A stretch of DNA of 64,000 nucleotides, from contig OY294072.1 of assembly GCA_958510875.1 (NCBI GenBank), positions 2,542,001-2,606,000 on the forward strand. The letters run 5' to 3'. Positions 45,451-58,767 of this stretch are shown here, in pieces. How positions within the stretch are numbered: position 1 is the stretch's first letter; every line of letters starts with the position of its first letter. The stretch comes from Endomychus coccineus. Its lineage: Eukaryota; Arthropoda; Insecta; Coleoptera; Endomychidae. The position numbers were made by a program, and so were the translations under genes. A model generated the notes under the pieces. That model had not been told where the DNA came from. It saw only the letters and a list, made by a program, of their open reading frames with translations, and did not search any database.

Positions 45451-45519
45451 TCCTCCATAGCTGAGCGGTTAAGGAATTGGCTTTGGATTTCATTTCTCGG
45501 GTTCGATTCCCGTGTGTAG
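45451..45519 (+). other. tRNA-like Pol III box pair (P2 right arm)
   Basis: A-box-like TAGCTGAGCGG at 45458-45468 and B-box GGTTCGATTCC at 45500-45510, with a T-run shortly downstream (~45527) that could end Pol III transcription. Confidence 0.5.
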
Positions 45520-45792
45520 AAAAATATTTTGATGCTGCTTTACATTGAAGTTATCCCTAACCTCACATATTGCTTGCTGTCCACCTTGAACGATCAAGCC
45601 CTAGCCGTCTACCCGGTAACACCTAGAGGTTAGAGGCGAGACCACACCCTAACCGTCTACCCAGGCCGGTAATACAGGGTCAGTACTTACCGATACCTGT
45701 CTGGGCATACCGCGCATGCACGAGTGTATCACTGGTTGCCTACATCTGATAAGGCTCTCTGTCTGGCCGCCCCAAGTAAGGGGATACCTACT

Positions 45793-45798
45793 AATAAC
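45793..45798. other. P2 target-site duplication, right copy (AATAAC)
   Basis: Pairs with 33554-33559. Confidence 0.95.
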
Positions 45799-45876
45799 AT
45801 TCATTGAGAAAGACACATTTTGATAGTACATCATTTAGAACTAAAATTATAACATTATGATTCATCACCTGGTTCT

Positions 45877-47071
45877 TCACACCAAATTCCGAACTGATCC
45901 TGTGATCGGAGAATACTCCATTATACGATCGTTAATGATGATGCAATAAGCCCTGGTGTTTTTGGGGAAATTCAGGAAAATTTTCCATCTCTAGTTTGAC
46001 GTCAACTGTTGATGACTTCATAGCATCGTTTTGTTTTGAACAGTCAATCACAAAAATTGCTCTATTCTTGAATGCTACATAATCTAACATTTAACTTATT
46101 ATTTTATTTGAAAATGATTTCTGGAAATCATAGTACATCTGGTATGCTTCCACGTATTGCTGGTCGGTGAAATTCAATTTCATTGCTTCATATGGATATC
46201 ACTCTGAATTCAAGTATAATTTTACATTTAGCAAGTTTATATTATCGAAATATGCACTGTGCTTAACAGGATTATTTTTACGATAAGTTTGGAGAGCTGG
46301 AATCACATATCTAGGACGTTCCAAATTCATTGATGTTTTAACAGCCCAAATGTCACGAGTGCTCTCCTTCATCAACGGATTTTCATGCAGATCCCAACTA
46401 CGGAATGGAATCAAAATAGGCTTCTCAGCACTCAAATTCCCCAACATTTGAAATTTAACTTGATCACTTGGAAACACATGTCGCACTTTTAATGCTATCG
46501 TCTTCACATTTATTTTAGCCGTTTTCGTGCCTGTGCTATTAGTATAGCAATCGTTATCGGTTCGAGACCTTATCAAGCGCAGCTTATGTTTTCCACTCAA
46601 AACTTTGTTATAGTCAATGAATAGGCCTAGTAGAAAATTCAACGGTATCCGTAAATTGATTTTATTATTGTAGACTGAACTCTATACATCCTTAAATGAC
46701 CATCCAGAAATAGCTAGAGGTTCATGTTTGGCATATGTTAGATAAGCTCTGATGGTGCTGACAATACCAGGATCACGTACTCTGTCTATCTCTTTTCCAT
46801 TCAATTCATAACTGATATATCCGAATAGAAACGCTCCGAAATTATTCGTTAGTTTACATTCACCATCACCACTTGCTTCTGGCTGGAATTCTGCCTCGAT
46901 GAATAAAGCAGACGAGGCCAAATCTACCAACACATCTTGTTGATTGATTAATATCTCAATTTCATCGATGTTGTCAGAAGATGTTGTGTGGGGATAGTAG
47001 GTATGAGTTTCTTCTCGGATGATGTCTTCATTGAAGTTTGGCTTGTTGAATATTCGAAGTTTTTCCGACAT
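45877..47071 (-). pseudogene. Major capsid protein (P3 copy)
   Basis: Starts MSEKLRIFNKPNF at 47071. A 6-bp deletion removes two residues after YAKHE, a stop follows near 46684, and further small indels lie near 46000-46200. The middle part (46199-46642) is open. The gene runs directly up to the P2 insertion side. Confidence 0.85.
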
Positions 47072-47293
47072 TGTAACCAAGGGACTCCAAAAAATTGATA
47101 TTTTCCAATGATAGTGATGCAGAAGCAACCTTCTCCCTTGAACTCGTTGTAGATAATGACTGATGACCACTATGGGTATGTCTTTTATTGCTGAAATCCA
47201 AACCCATGTTCTCAAGTGATGGCTACTGCAACAACAACCTTCTCAGATGAATTCTTTCCATATAATGAGTGGTGGTGAGTATTGGATTATTAT

Positions 47294-48037
47294 TTATTGT
47301 TGGAAGCCATAATCCCTAGCGGTCTTTTTCAACTCCAACCGTATAATAATTTCTTCTCCACGAAAATTTACCCGTTTCCAATTCTGATCTAAAATATTCA
47401 GTGTGATGTTATCGAAGGTCGTCTTGCTGATGATCGGTAAATAAATAAGATTCTTCGGCTCTATATCAATGGAAAACCCAGGTGGTACAAGAGGTGAGAA
47501 CTCATATATCGTATGAGCTATCTTATTGTAATAATATGCTCCTGCGGTTAAGTTACACTCTACTCGTATTGTTTGAACTTCGATTATGTTTATAGGTCGA
47601 TCAGATACGTGTAGTTGGCGAGATGTCAATTTTTTTTTGCTGAATCCCAACAGTTCGCTTATACTATCTTTAGGAATAAAATTCACTTCAAAATCACTCT
47701 TCAGCTCTGTGTGTAGAGTGTTGTTGTTAGATTTTATTGAAAATTTCCGGTCACGTTCTTCTTGCTTCACTCCTATTCCACAAACTGCACTTTGTATGAA
47801 ATCCTCGATGTCTGTCAACTCGTAGGACCCCGTAGGTATAGTTACTACTTCTTCCTCACCCTTCACATTTTTATAATAAAATCTATTAAAACCTTCTTCA
47901 ATGTTCGGAATGCTATTGTACGTATGCAAGCCAACAAGTGCGATAGAATAATATGAATGAGGATCTAGTTCTATAGGTGGGTGGAAATCTACAGATAAGC
48001 GGGAGCTCTTACCCGTGATAGTGAACGTCTGAGACAT
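47294..48037 (-). CDS. Penton-like minor capsid protein (P3, intact)
   Basis: 247 aa from MSQTFTITGKSS, about 95% like P2 by eye, with its own changes (for example TTFDNITLNILDQNWKRVNF). A TATA-like TTATATACTAATAAATGC lies upstream at ~48065. Just beyond, the sequence matches the end of the protease gene and is cut by P4 at 48126. Confidence 0.7.
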   Translation of the reverse strand: MSQTFTITGKSSRLSVDFHPPIELDPHSYYSIALVGLHTYNSIPNIEEGFNRFYYKNVKGEEEVVTIPTGSYELTDIEDFIQSAVCGIGVKQEERDRKFSIKSNNNTLHTELKSDFEVNFIPKDSISELLGFSKKKLTSRQLHVSDRPINIIEVQTIRVECNLTAGAYYYNKIAHTIYEFSPLVPPGFSIDIEPKNLIYLPIISKTTFDNITLNILDQNWKRVNFRGEEIIIRLELKKTARDYGFQQ

Positions 48038-48120
48038 GATTGATGAAAACTTTACCAACAATCTGTTTATATACTAATAAATGCAGTGTTAGTCGAGCAC
48101 AACTGAAGAGTTAGGGAGGA

Positions 48121-48126
48121 AATCTA
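48121..48126. other. Candidate P4 target-site duplication, left copy (AATCTA)
   Basis: The undisturbed P1 protease region (~14490, reverse) reads AAATCTAAACATAAC, so insertion followed AATCTA. The partner copy is outside the window. Confidence 0.55.
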
Positions 48127-48850
48127 AGTACATGAACTCCTTGCGTTCGGGATCAGGATATCCGGTCTCCACGTCCGGTCTAGCTGTCGATGTGCATACC
48201 ATAGAGCTGAAAGTTATAGAGCTAACCCCAAGTCAAAACCATAGAGCATTAAGCAGACCTGAGGTACAGACTGTTTCGTAGAGGTGGCACCACTAAGTGA
48301 CAGCTATCATGGGGACCATAAGGTCCAACTGTCATGGCTGACCCAAGGTACAGCTGTCATGGCGACCATAAGGACCAGCTGTCATGGCGGGCATAAGGTA
48401 CAGCTGTCATGGCGACCATAAGGTCCAACTGTCGTGGCTGAAGTAATGTACAGCTGTCATGGCGAGCATAAGGTACAGCTGTCATGGCGACCATAAGGTC
48501 CAACTGTCATGACTGACCTAAGGTAAAGCTGTCATGGCGACCATAAGGACCTGCTGTCATGGCGGTCATAAGGTACAGCTGTCATGGCGACCATAAGGTC
48601 CAACTGTCATGACTGACCTAAGGTACAGCTGTCATGGCGGCCATAAGATCCAGCTGTCATGGCGACCATAAGGTCCAGCTGTCATGGCGGAGCTAAGGTA
48701 CAGACTGCTTCGTGGAGGGGGCTCCGCCACCTCTAGGAAGCAATCTGTACCTTCGGTCCAAAAGGTACAGGCTGCTTCATGAAGATGTCACCACCACGTG
48801 ACAGCTACCATCGAAGGTACAGACTGCTTCGTAGAGGTGGGGCTACCAGT
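48127..48850. repeat. P4 left terminal repeat with CAGCTG array
   Basis: ~25-bp units (CAGCTGTCATGGCGACCATA, with a GTCATGACTGACCTAAGG variant) run from ~48290 to ~48690, then one ~60-bp unit. There is no TGACGTCA palindrome block here, unlike P1 and P3. At 48840-48960 there are GACTCGTACGACTCATCCG repeats like those in P3. Confidence 0.85.
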
Positions 48851-49009
48851 TCGACTCGACCGACTCATGCGTCTCATGCGACTTTAGCAAATGAAAGATC
48901 TACACTCGAGAATCATCGGTTGCAACGTTTCGTGCGACTCGTACGACTCATCCGACTCGTTCTAGTTTGCATAGTTGATCTTAATATCGGTGGAGCAGTT
49001 TAGTTCAAG

Positions 49010-49559
49010 ATGAAGTGTGTGGTGTTCGACATTCAGAGCTTCCAAATCTCTCACCATACCATTCCATAGTTAAGGAACTAGCTTTGTTGGATTGTGAAAA
49101 GAAGCTGGAAAATATTTTCTATTCAAGCTACCCACACCGCTAAGTGAACTCTCAGAAAATCAAATGAAGCAAGTGATGTTTTGTGAAAAGTACCATGGGA
49201 TCCCATACAACTCTGGATATCAGGACTATATTCGGATGGAGGAAATTTTCAAGGAAAATATTGATCCAAATAGCATCATATACGTTAGTGGTGAGGGCAA
49301 AGCCAAATTCATAGTGAAAATTCTCAAAAAATTGGGGTTAGATCGTTTGGTGAAAGTGTTGAATTTGAAAGGCAGCTGCCCACAATTTGTTCGAGAAAAC
49401 TGTAGATATATCTGCCTTCATCACTCTACCAGCAATAATTCTATGTGCTGCAGTGTAAACAGCTGGAAATTGTTCGAATATGTTACAAAGGAAGATGCTC
49501 ATCTGGATATATTACGAGGGTTTCAAAAAATTGGTATGGGTGACACTCCACCAAACTGA
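49010..49559 (+). pseudogene. Putative nuclease-like protein of insect Polintons (P4, broken)
   Basis: The frame begins MKCVVFDIQSFQ at 49010. A stop and frameshifts follow within 150 bp (KELALLDCEKKLENIF is readable in another frame). From 49164 it is open to 49559 with KYHGIPYNSGYQDY, SIIYVSGEGKAKFIV and LKGSCPQFV. The VFDIQ start, the YHGI segment and the IYV(K/S)G segment recall a family I have seen beside insect transposable elements and suspect to be an RNase H-fold exonuclease. The function is a guess. Confidence 0.45.
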
Positions 49560-49570
49560 CCAGTATTGAT

Positions 49571-50216
49571 ATGTCTTCGGAAGAATACGCACGTAAACTG
49601 GTTGAATTCCATATGAAATTAGTAGCACTGAATAAAGACATAAAATTTTACGAAGATAAAAAGTTAACTATAAATCAACTAGACAATTTGAGTATAAGTG
49701 GAGGAGATGGCTGTGCTGAAATCAAATTTCATAATCCTAACAACAATATTGAATGGGGTCCTATATACAAACGTACCACTTCAAGTGAATCGGATTTATA
49801 TATGTCACAACAAGGATGCCTTCGCAGAGAAGGAATGTAATCGAACTGAATGGCAGCCTATGGACCATCAACTAGTTAATGAAAATCACCTAGAGGTATT
49901 CTCATACGATATTCCTAAAAGGATATTACCAACTTTCAACTATAAGCTCAAGTTATTATTCCATGATGGTAGTGAGGGGGACGTGGTGAATTGGCATCAA
50001 ACTAGAGCCCCCCCATCAACTGTGGCGACAGCAATCAATTGCCAAAGCAATGTATCTGAAGCTCAACCATCAACACCCCAGCCACCTCCACCACAGAAAG
50101 AAAATGAAATCTATGCTATGCAATGTTTCAATCTTAGTGCATTACCAGTTTTACTACTGAAAATCCTCATTAAAAATGTAAAGAAACATATTAATAATAA
50201 TAATAATAATAAATAA
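49571..50216 (+). pseudogene. Hydrophobic-tail conserved protein (P4 copy, frameshifted)
   Basis: MSSEEYARKLVEFHMKL with LNKDIKFYEDKK matches the P1 N-terminus. After a shift near 49690 the other frame gives LKSNFIILTTILNGVLYTN, CNRTEWQPM, a proline-rich linker and a hydrophobic end (LSALPVLLLKILIKNVKK). It is adjacent to the terminal repeat, as in P1 and P3. Confidence 0.7.
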
Positions 50217-50384
50217 TGAAAGGTATTGCTGTTGTTTGATTTTGAATAGGAGATAGGGAATCAGTTAGATACATACATTTAACTTTTAACTTTATATTTT
50301 TTGAAATATATACAATTTTAAAATGATATACATATAAAACACTTAAATCTAAAAAACATTTCCCAAAAATTCCACAAAAAAGGA

Positions 50385-52103
<1,719 letters not shown>

Positions 52104-52109
52104 TTCTAT

Positions 52110-52466
52110 CTAACATTCAACACTCACAAGAATACTATTTTTTCCCTATTAATTACCTAGAGTTTTATACACAATATTTAATTCAAAGTCCTACGAATTA
52201 AATTAGTTCCCAGGAAAAATGATAAAGTTGTTATCGGTTGAGGAAAAAAATGTATGCGGATAAATATTTCAAGGAAGTTTCTGCAATCACGCGATTTCAA
52301 ATAGAATGTAACATCCTGCTTGTGGTTGTAGATCTTACCAATATGAATATAACAGTCGAACGAAACTTCCTGCTTGTGGTTACAGCTAACTTATTATCAT
52401 GATATAACAGGCGACGAGACATCCTGCATACCGTGTGAACATAACAGGAAAGTGATAAGAAGTTCC
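52110..52466. other. Divergent intergenic region
   Basis: It lies between the minus-strand spliced gene and the plus-strand SSB/polymerase unit. A CTGCTTGTGGTT motif occurs twice (near 52316 and 52368). No gene seen. Confidence 0.5.
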
Positions 52467-52831
52467 TATAAAATTCGATGTGCGCATACCTCATACCATT
52501 ATCAAATCATTATTCTACTAGCTTCATAAGTGACTAGACGTGTTTTGTGAGTGCTTGAATCAAGGTGAGTTTATTTATTGACTTGAATATTATATTCATA
52601 TGTAGAGTTAATTTCTATGTAGGGAATATTTATTTTGCTTTTCTTGAAACTGTGCGGGCTAAACTTCAACTTTTTGAAAGTATTTATTGATCTTCTTTTA
52701 TACAATTTGATTGGGTAAATATTAATAATAATTTGAGGTATTTATTAATTTTCTTTTATTCAATTTGGTGGGGTAAATTCAACACACACAAAAATAATTC
52801 TTCACTGCTAACTTCCATCGATTTGTTTCAG
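52467..52831 (+). promoter_or_regulatory. TATA box, 5' leader and leader intron of the SSB-like gene
   Basis: TATAAAA at 52467-52473 is followed by a ~95-bp leader ending CAAG|GTGAGT (donor at 52565). The acceptor TTTGTTTCAG ends at 52831, 21 bp before the ATG at 52853. This is a typical eukaryotic early-gene layout. Confidence 0.6.
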
Positions 52832-52852
52832 ATCTTTAAAAAATAATTTGAA

Positions 52853-53173
52853 ATGGATTTCACAAAACTGAATCAAATTTCACTATTGCAGAGGGCAACA
52901 CCTACAAAGATTGCTGAGCTAGAATAGAATGTGCCTCATTTGATTTTAAATTTAAAAATTGTGAACACAAAATTTATGGAGGCTGTATTAGCAGAATTGG
53001 AAGGAGAGCGTTCGGTTTTTCTGCCCAAGAGAGTAACACCAGCGCTTCTCCCCCTTATCGAAGACATCAATAAAGGACGCAACACAGCCCTAATATATCG
53101 GGGGGAAGAAGCCTTCGGGACAGGAAAATCCTGCTCAAAGCTTGAATTCTGCGAATTGCCGCCTAGAAGTTGA
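52853..53173 (+). pseudogene. Putative single-stranded-DNA-binding-like protein (one stop)
   Basis: Starts MDFTKLNQISLL. A TAG at 52925-52927 interrupts, then the same frame runs to 53173. The pattern IVNTKFMEAVLAELE, then VFLPKR, then NTALIYRGEEAFGTGKS resembles small OB-fold-like proteins encoded next to polymerases in insect Polintons and related elements. A replication role is inferred from position directly before polymerase B. Confidence 0.45.
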
Positions 53174-53263
53174 GAGCCTTCCAGTTCCACCACCAGAGAA
53201 CAGCCCTCCTGGGTACTACTGTTATACATTCCATAAGGTAGGCTGCTTGTTTATTGTAAAAAT

Positions 53264-56200
53264 ATGGTTTCAATCGCGAAAATTAGTGGGGAGATTGTTA
53301 AAATTATTAATGAGGCTCAAAAAGATTTGTTAAAATCAAAATTATCCCCTCAGGAAATAACCAAGTGGATAGGGTTCTGCACTAAATACATTAGAAGCTT
53401 TTCCAAACATATAACAAAGGATGCTTTGAACTTGTCGTGTGAGAATCAATTACAATGTAATATAGGCCATTTAAAAAGATTCAAAATTTTATTAGAGATC
53501 CGAAATGAAACCCCTACAACTAATAAGAACCGTAGTGAGCGAATTCGTTGGGAGGATGGTAAATGTGCATTCTCCCAACGAATTCGAACTGGCTTTATAA
53601 CAAACATTTCTCATTTAGTCCCATTAAATTTTTTATATGATGCCTTTCATCTGTTTTACCCTAGAATCACCAAAATTTCACATACTTACAATTTTATTGA
53701 GGTAAACACTACTTTTTGTGGGGAATATATGCGACTTAATGCAATCGACGAGCTTATCCAAACAGAATATAAATATGTCCACACCAAATCCGCCCCAATA
53801 GATTCTTTTACAAATTTATTGGAGTGGTTCAAGGAGCATGTTATTGATAAACTCCAAGTGAAGCTAGATGATTTTTTAAAACGAGCCTCGGGGTGGAGCC
53901 TTAGGGAGGTTATCAGTTTGGGCATAAATATTAATAAACATGAAGTCATCAATTCTGGATCCTCTTATATAGTTCTACCAAAAGAGATACTTCGAAAGCA
54001 GGCTATTATTAATGTTAAAAATTATGATGAATATTGTTTTGCTTGGGCAGTAACAGCGGGACTACACCCGACAGCTACCCATTCAGATCGTGTTTCTTCA
54101 TACCCTCATTTTAGTAATGTTTTAAATTTACAAAATCTAACATTTCCCCTCCCTATATCACAAATTCCAACTTTCGAGAAGAATAACGATATTTCAATTC
54201 ATGTGTTTGTTTTAGAATTATGTGGAGGTAATGAGCAGGGTGAGGGGGAGAAATTAAAGGTTCTCCCTGCATATTCAACCAAAAATAAATTAGATAGACA
54301 TTTTAATTTACTATTAATTCAGGATGAATATTATCGAGATGTAGAACCTGCGAAATCCCCAAATTTCATTAACCCCACAGTTAAATTTCACTATTGCCTA
54401 ATCAAAAATTTATCAAGACTTGTGAATTCTCAAATTACCACACGCCAAAAAACTCACTTGTGTGAGCGATGTTTAAATAATTTCTGGAGCGAGAATAAGT
54501 ATAAAAATCACATTGAGGATTGTGGTAAAATGAACATGTGTAAAATTACATTCCCCCAAGATGATTATTTGAAATTTAAGAATCACTCAAACAAACTACC
54601 CATACCATTTATTATTTATTTTGACTTTGAAGCTCTCCTATTACCTATTCAGAACTGCTCTCAATCTAATGTAAGTTCATATACGGACAAAACCCAGCTA
54701 CACGAGGCGTATAGTGTTGGCTATTATTTAAAATGTCAATTCAACAATTCCCTATCACGATTTGATAGTTAAAGAGGATCAGATCCGGCCAAATGGTTGA
54801 CCGATCAGCTAGATAAAATTGGAGAATTTATCGATCTAAAACTTAAATCTATTGTACCTATGGACTTGAATGGTATTAATTTACTTGATATTATGAAGGG
54901 AAACGAAATGTCATATTTGTGAGAAACAGTTCGTAGAGGAAGATGTTCGTGTGAAGGACCACTGTCATTTTACAGGGAAATATAGAGGATTGGCCCACCA
55001 AAATTGCAACCTAAATTATAAATATCGATTCGTGGTACCTGTTGTGGCTCATAACCTCAGCGGGTACGATATGTTTTTGCTAATTCGAGATATTGCCAAA
55101 ACGTCCAAGCAGAATATTCAAGTACTCCCCATCAATAAAGAGAAGTATATAAGTTTCACTAGAAGCACCAAAAATTCGGTGGTTAAATTCCGTTTCATAG
55201 ATTCATGTAGGTTTTTAGATTCAAGTTTAGATAAATTAGTTTCTTATTTGAATGTGAGTGACTTGAGTATTTTGAGAAGCGAGTTTGCGCACTTATCCGA
55301 TGAAAAATTTAAATTATTAACTCGTAAGGGAGTATTTCCCTATGAGCACTTAGATGATTGGGGTAAATTGAACGAGGAAAATCTTCCTCCAATAGAAAAT
55401 TTGTTTAATAAATTACGCGACGAATCGATAAGTGAGGATGATTATAAGCATGCTCAAACAATTTGGAACAGTTTTAATTGTAGAAATTTAGGTGATTATT
55501 CAGATTTATATTTGAAAACAGATGTTTTATTATTGGCAGATGTTTTTGAGAATTTCCGCAGCAAATGTATAGATCTTTTTGCTTCAGCTCCGGCCCACTA
55601 TTTCACGGTTCCCTCCTTCACGTGGGACTGTATGTTGAAATATACAAATGTGTCTTTACAATATCTGAAAGACATCGATATGGTCTTATTTGTGGAGAAG
55701 GGAATTCGTGGAGGTGTGAGTCAATGCAGTAATCGATTTGCAAAGGCCAATAATAAATACATGAATAATCACAACCCCGAAAAAGAGACAAGTTATCTCA
55801 TGTATTTCGATGTATGCAATCTATATGGGTGGGCTATGATTCAATATTTACCCTATGATGGGTTCGAGTGGGTTGAAAACCTCGATGATGTAGACGTCAG
55901 AAACGTCTCAGACGAAAGTCCAATTGGTTACATATTGGAAGTCGATTTAGAATACCCACCTGAACTACATGATCTACACAAAGATCTCCCTCTTTGCCCG
56001 ACACATACAGCACCACCCAACAGCAAATTACCTAAATTACTAACAACCCTCCACAATAAAACTAAATATATCATTCACTATCGAAATTTAAAACAATGTT
56101 TGGCGCTGGGGATGGTGCTGAAAAAAGTCCATAGGATTTTAAAATTTAAGCAAGCCCCATGGCTTAAAGCGTACATAGATCTTAACACTAGATTGAGGGC

Positions 56201-57044
56201 AGCTTCTAAGAATGCGTTCGAAATAGCTCTCTTCAAGTTGCTGATCAACGCAATTTTCGGTAAATCTATGGAAAATGTACGAAAGCATAGACTAGTTAGA
56301 TTAGTTAATAAATGGTATGGACCCTATGGGGCTCGCTATTATATTTCTCAACCTAATTTCAATAGCAGTAAGATATTTGAGGAGAATTTGGTAGCCATAG
56401 AACAGAATAAATTAGAAGTCTTATTTAACAAACCCTTTTATGTGGGGATGTCCATTTTGGACATTTCCAAAACCTGCGTTCATAATTTTCATTATGGTTT
56501 CATGTTAAAATTATATAAAGACCCAGGATTGATGCGATTATGTTACACTGATACTGACAGTTTGATTTACCACATTATAACGAACGATGACATTTATGAG
56601 ACAATTATAAATAGAAATATTGAAAAATTTGACACTAGTGATTATGCCCTAGACAACCTCTTTAAGATTCCCCTGTTTGATAAGAAGGTAGTAGGCTTAA
56701 TGAAAGACGAGAATAAAGGCCTCCTCATGGATAAGTTCGTCGGTTTGCGGGCAAAAATGTACAGCTTCACTGTTCAAAATCAAAATCGCGATGATGACGT
56801 CACAAAGAAAGCCAAAGGGGTGCGCGAGTATGTCTTACGGAATACGATAACATTCGAGGACTATGTTAGATGTTTGGAAGAGAACATCGAAATGTATCGC
56901 GTGCAGAGATCCATCCGCTCTTTCGACTTGAAGCTTTATACCATAGAGCAAAACAAAATCTGTTTGAGCCCCTTTGATAATAAAAGGGTAATATTGGGGG
57001 ATGAAACAAGCACCCTACCTTATGGCCATTATTCTTTAGGTTAG
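53264..57044 (+). pseudogene. pPolB: Protein-primed DNA polymerase B (P4, one stop and one frameshift)
   Basis: The N-terminal ~450 residues include a UL52-like or terminal-protein-like region of unclear nature and a C2H2-like CERCLNNFWSENKYKNH. Exo I follows as IYFDFEALL (~54618). A TAA at 54770-54772 and a shift near 54905 break the frame. Then come a CHICEKQF...DHCHFTGKYRGLAHQNCN zinc/endonuclease VII-like motif, Exo II NLSGYDMFLL (~55053), motif A YFDVCNLYGW (~55805), motif B KLLINAIFGKS (~56235) and motif C CYTDTDSLIY (~56541). It copies the linear element from protein primers. This is the only polymerase of substance in the window. Confidence 0.92.
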
Positions 57045-57138
57045 AATTAAGATTATTTGTTTAAATTATAGGTTAAGATATTTTGTTTCGAATTAATATA
57101 TGTATTTTTCTTTTTAATCAATGTTTTTTTATATGTTA

Positions 57139-57185
<47 letters not shown>

Positions 57186-57286
57186 ATGTTTTTTTTTTCC
57201 CAAGTATTTTTTTTTTATCTGAATAAATATTTTATGAGAAAGTTTGGGTGTTTTAATAAAACCCCAAAATAATAGCATCAATTCTT
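57045..57286. other. Convergent 3' region with (TA)n
   Basis: AT-rich spacer with a (TA)n run (~57139-57178) and AATAAA-type signals for both the polymerase (AATAAATATTTTATG, ~57220) and the minus-strand gene (TTTATT, ~57290). Confidence 0.6.
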
Positions 57287-58018
57287 TTATTGTTCTAAAT
57301 CATACAGAACTTTATTCTTATAGAAAAATAACATTTCTCTAAGTGTATTGCTTAATAAACAGTCGAGCGAAATACCGAAGAAACAATACAAGAGGGCCAT
57401 TTCATCGGGCTGCTGCTGCTGCTGTGGGTCTCTCATACTTTTAATCATATCAATAACATTATGATAGTATGTGGAAAATCCAAAATGTTCGAGAAAAGAC
57501 ACTCGATGCAATAGCACTTCATCGTTGATACGAATAATTTCCCGAACATCTTCCTCGCACAACCACACATGGATATTATGCTTTGTAACTTGAAGTAATT
57601 TAACATTATTGAAGTACACAAGTTGGACTATTTGACAGTATTCATCAGATGATATGGGTGCAGCATCGAAATCTAATTGTAAACTTGCGAAGAACTCGAT
57701 GATTTTCACTCGAAGAATATCGATTAAATCGATCCATTCTAGCAGGCTGAAGCTGAGTTTGCAATTTTGAACGTATTGAACGAGTGAGATTGTAGGTGAG
57801 AAGGTCCGTACAGGACTCAATCCATATTTGATTTCATAACTTGCCCCCACCAACGGGTACGTTGTATTCATCAATAGGAATGGTTCATCTTTTGCCTTCA
57901 TCTCGAACTCTTCTAAAATATGATTCAACTCAGAACAGTTGCTGCTGCTACTACTATCTTCACCAACACTAGCCTGAGACAACATCTTATTAAAACTGTT
58001 CTGGATTGTTCGATTCAC
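57287..58018 (-). CDS. Unknown 243-aa protein (P4)
   Basis: An intact frame. The start is MNRTIQNSFNKMLSQ, followed by a Ser-rich stretch. Then a mainly helical body contains EWIDLIDILRVKIIEFFASL and HVWLCEEDVREIIRINDE. A Gln repeat (PQQQQQPDE) and a hydrophobic helix near the C-terminus (ALLYCFFGISLDCLL) follow. No homologue is present in P1-P3. Intactness next to broken neighbours makes it worth noting. No function assigned. Confidence 0.55.
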   Translation of the reverse strand: MNRTIQNSFNKMLSQASVGEDSSSSSNCSELNHILEEFEMKAKDEPFLLMNTTYPLVGASYEIKYGLSPVRTFSPTISLVQYVQNCKLSFSLLEWIDLIDILRVKIIEFFASLQLDFDAAPISSDEYCQIVQLVYFNNVKLLQVTKHNIHVWLCEEDVREIIRINDEVLLHRVSFLEHFGFSTYYHNVIDMIKSMRDPQQQQQPDEMALLYCFFGISLDCLLSNTLREMLFFYKNKVLYDLEQ

Positions 58019-58068
58019 CAGAACCTAACCCCCGCTCACAAAATATTTACTTGCACATGCGCAGGTCA

Positions 58069-58682
58069 TTAGCAGCATATTTCTTTGAGTTGATTGGAAG
58101 TTTGGATGAGAACATCGAAGCATAAAACTTGAAGTGTGGGGGGAGGAGAAAATTTGTGGTGCTGGTTGCGTAGTCCATCGACTATGTATGAGTCAAAGAA
58201 GAAAGTTTTATTAGAAGTTCCTCTACGAATCCCTCGTAGATCCATTATTTCACAGCGGTAAGGCAGAAGCGCGATCCGATAAAAATCGACATCAATTTCA
58301 TATAGCACTTTGAAACAATCAAGTATATAGGATCTCGGTTTTGGGGTTATACCAGGAATTTGATGTAATATAAATTTCTTCCATCTATTTTCGTATATAA
58401 AGTAGCCTTCAACATCCATATCAATTATCTCCAATCGTTTTCGGGTGGGTTGAAATCTCCTCCAAAATAGAGAATATCCACATAACCGCATTCCTTCACA
58501 GCCCCAATAACGAACGTTACAAATTCTCCTGCGATTATCCAATTTTTAGATGGTAATTGTAATTCTTCCAGGGTTTCCATCAAATTTGGAGGACATACTA
58601 CACTTATAAATTGTTTTGCATCGTACACGGTGGTAAGTACATTAAGAACAAAACTGTTGTATAATTGCAAAGACATTTTCAC
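58069..58682 (-). pseudogene. Unknown protein, possibly nucleotidyltransferase-like (P4, frameshifted)
   Basis: The first part (MKMSLQLYNSFVLNVL; WIIAGEFVTFVIGAVKECGYVD) runs to about 58430. The rest continues in another frame (LEIIDMDVEGYFIYENRWKK, then IALLPYRCEIMDLRG). The IAGEFV...GYVDILYFGG pattern resembles a nucleotidyltransferase-fold glycine/aspartate segment, but the match is weak. It could equally be an unrelated family. Confidence 0.4.
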
Positions 58683-58767
58683 GCAGACTGATTCGATTAT
58701 TTGACTTCCACTGGGTTGAACTACCAGTCAAATATCATATTAGGAAGACATGCGCAGCAGCAGTACA

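Larger units (their letters stand above)
33560..45792 (+). mobile_element. P2: complete family A Polinton, internally deleted (12,233 bp)
   Basis: The ends AGTAGGTATCCCC and GGGGATACCTACT are flanked by AATAAC. The terminal inverted repeats are ~2.8 kb each, nearly half the element. The core keeps an intact ATPase, 350-aa protein, MDKFGR protein and penton-like protein, and a capsid gene with two stops. The integrase is reduced to a stub, PLA2 and protease are fused by deletion, and the polymerase is reduced to a short relic. It sits in P3 between its capsid and MSV199 genes. Confidence 0.95.
42971..45792. repeat. P2 right terminal inverted repeat
   Basis: 2.82 kb, the inverse of 33560-36393, with the same internal features in mirror order: ~320-bp repeats, the small frame 44770-45138 on the minus strand, and the tRNA-like boxes at 45451-45519. 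Confidence 0.9.
29599..48126 (-). mobile_element. P3: family B Polinton, reverse orientation, interrupted by P2 and truncated by P4
   Basis: The left terminus AGTAGATGAAC is identical to P1 over 11 bp, and the outer 6-bp duplication would be ATAACA (29593-29598). Inside, in reverse P1 order, are the hydrophobic-tail gene, MSV199 gene, [P2 insertion 33560-45792], major capsid and penton-like genes, and the first bases of the protease end at 48126. The remainder (protease, PLA2, integrase, ATPase) should lie beyond P4, outside the window. Confidence 0.85.
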
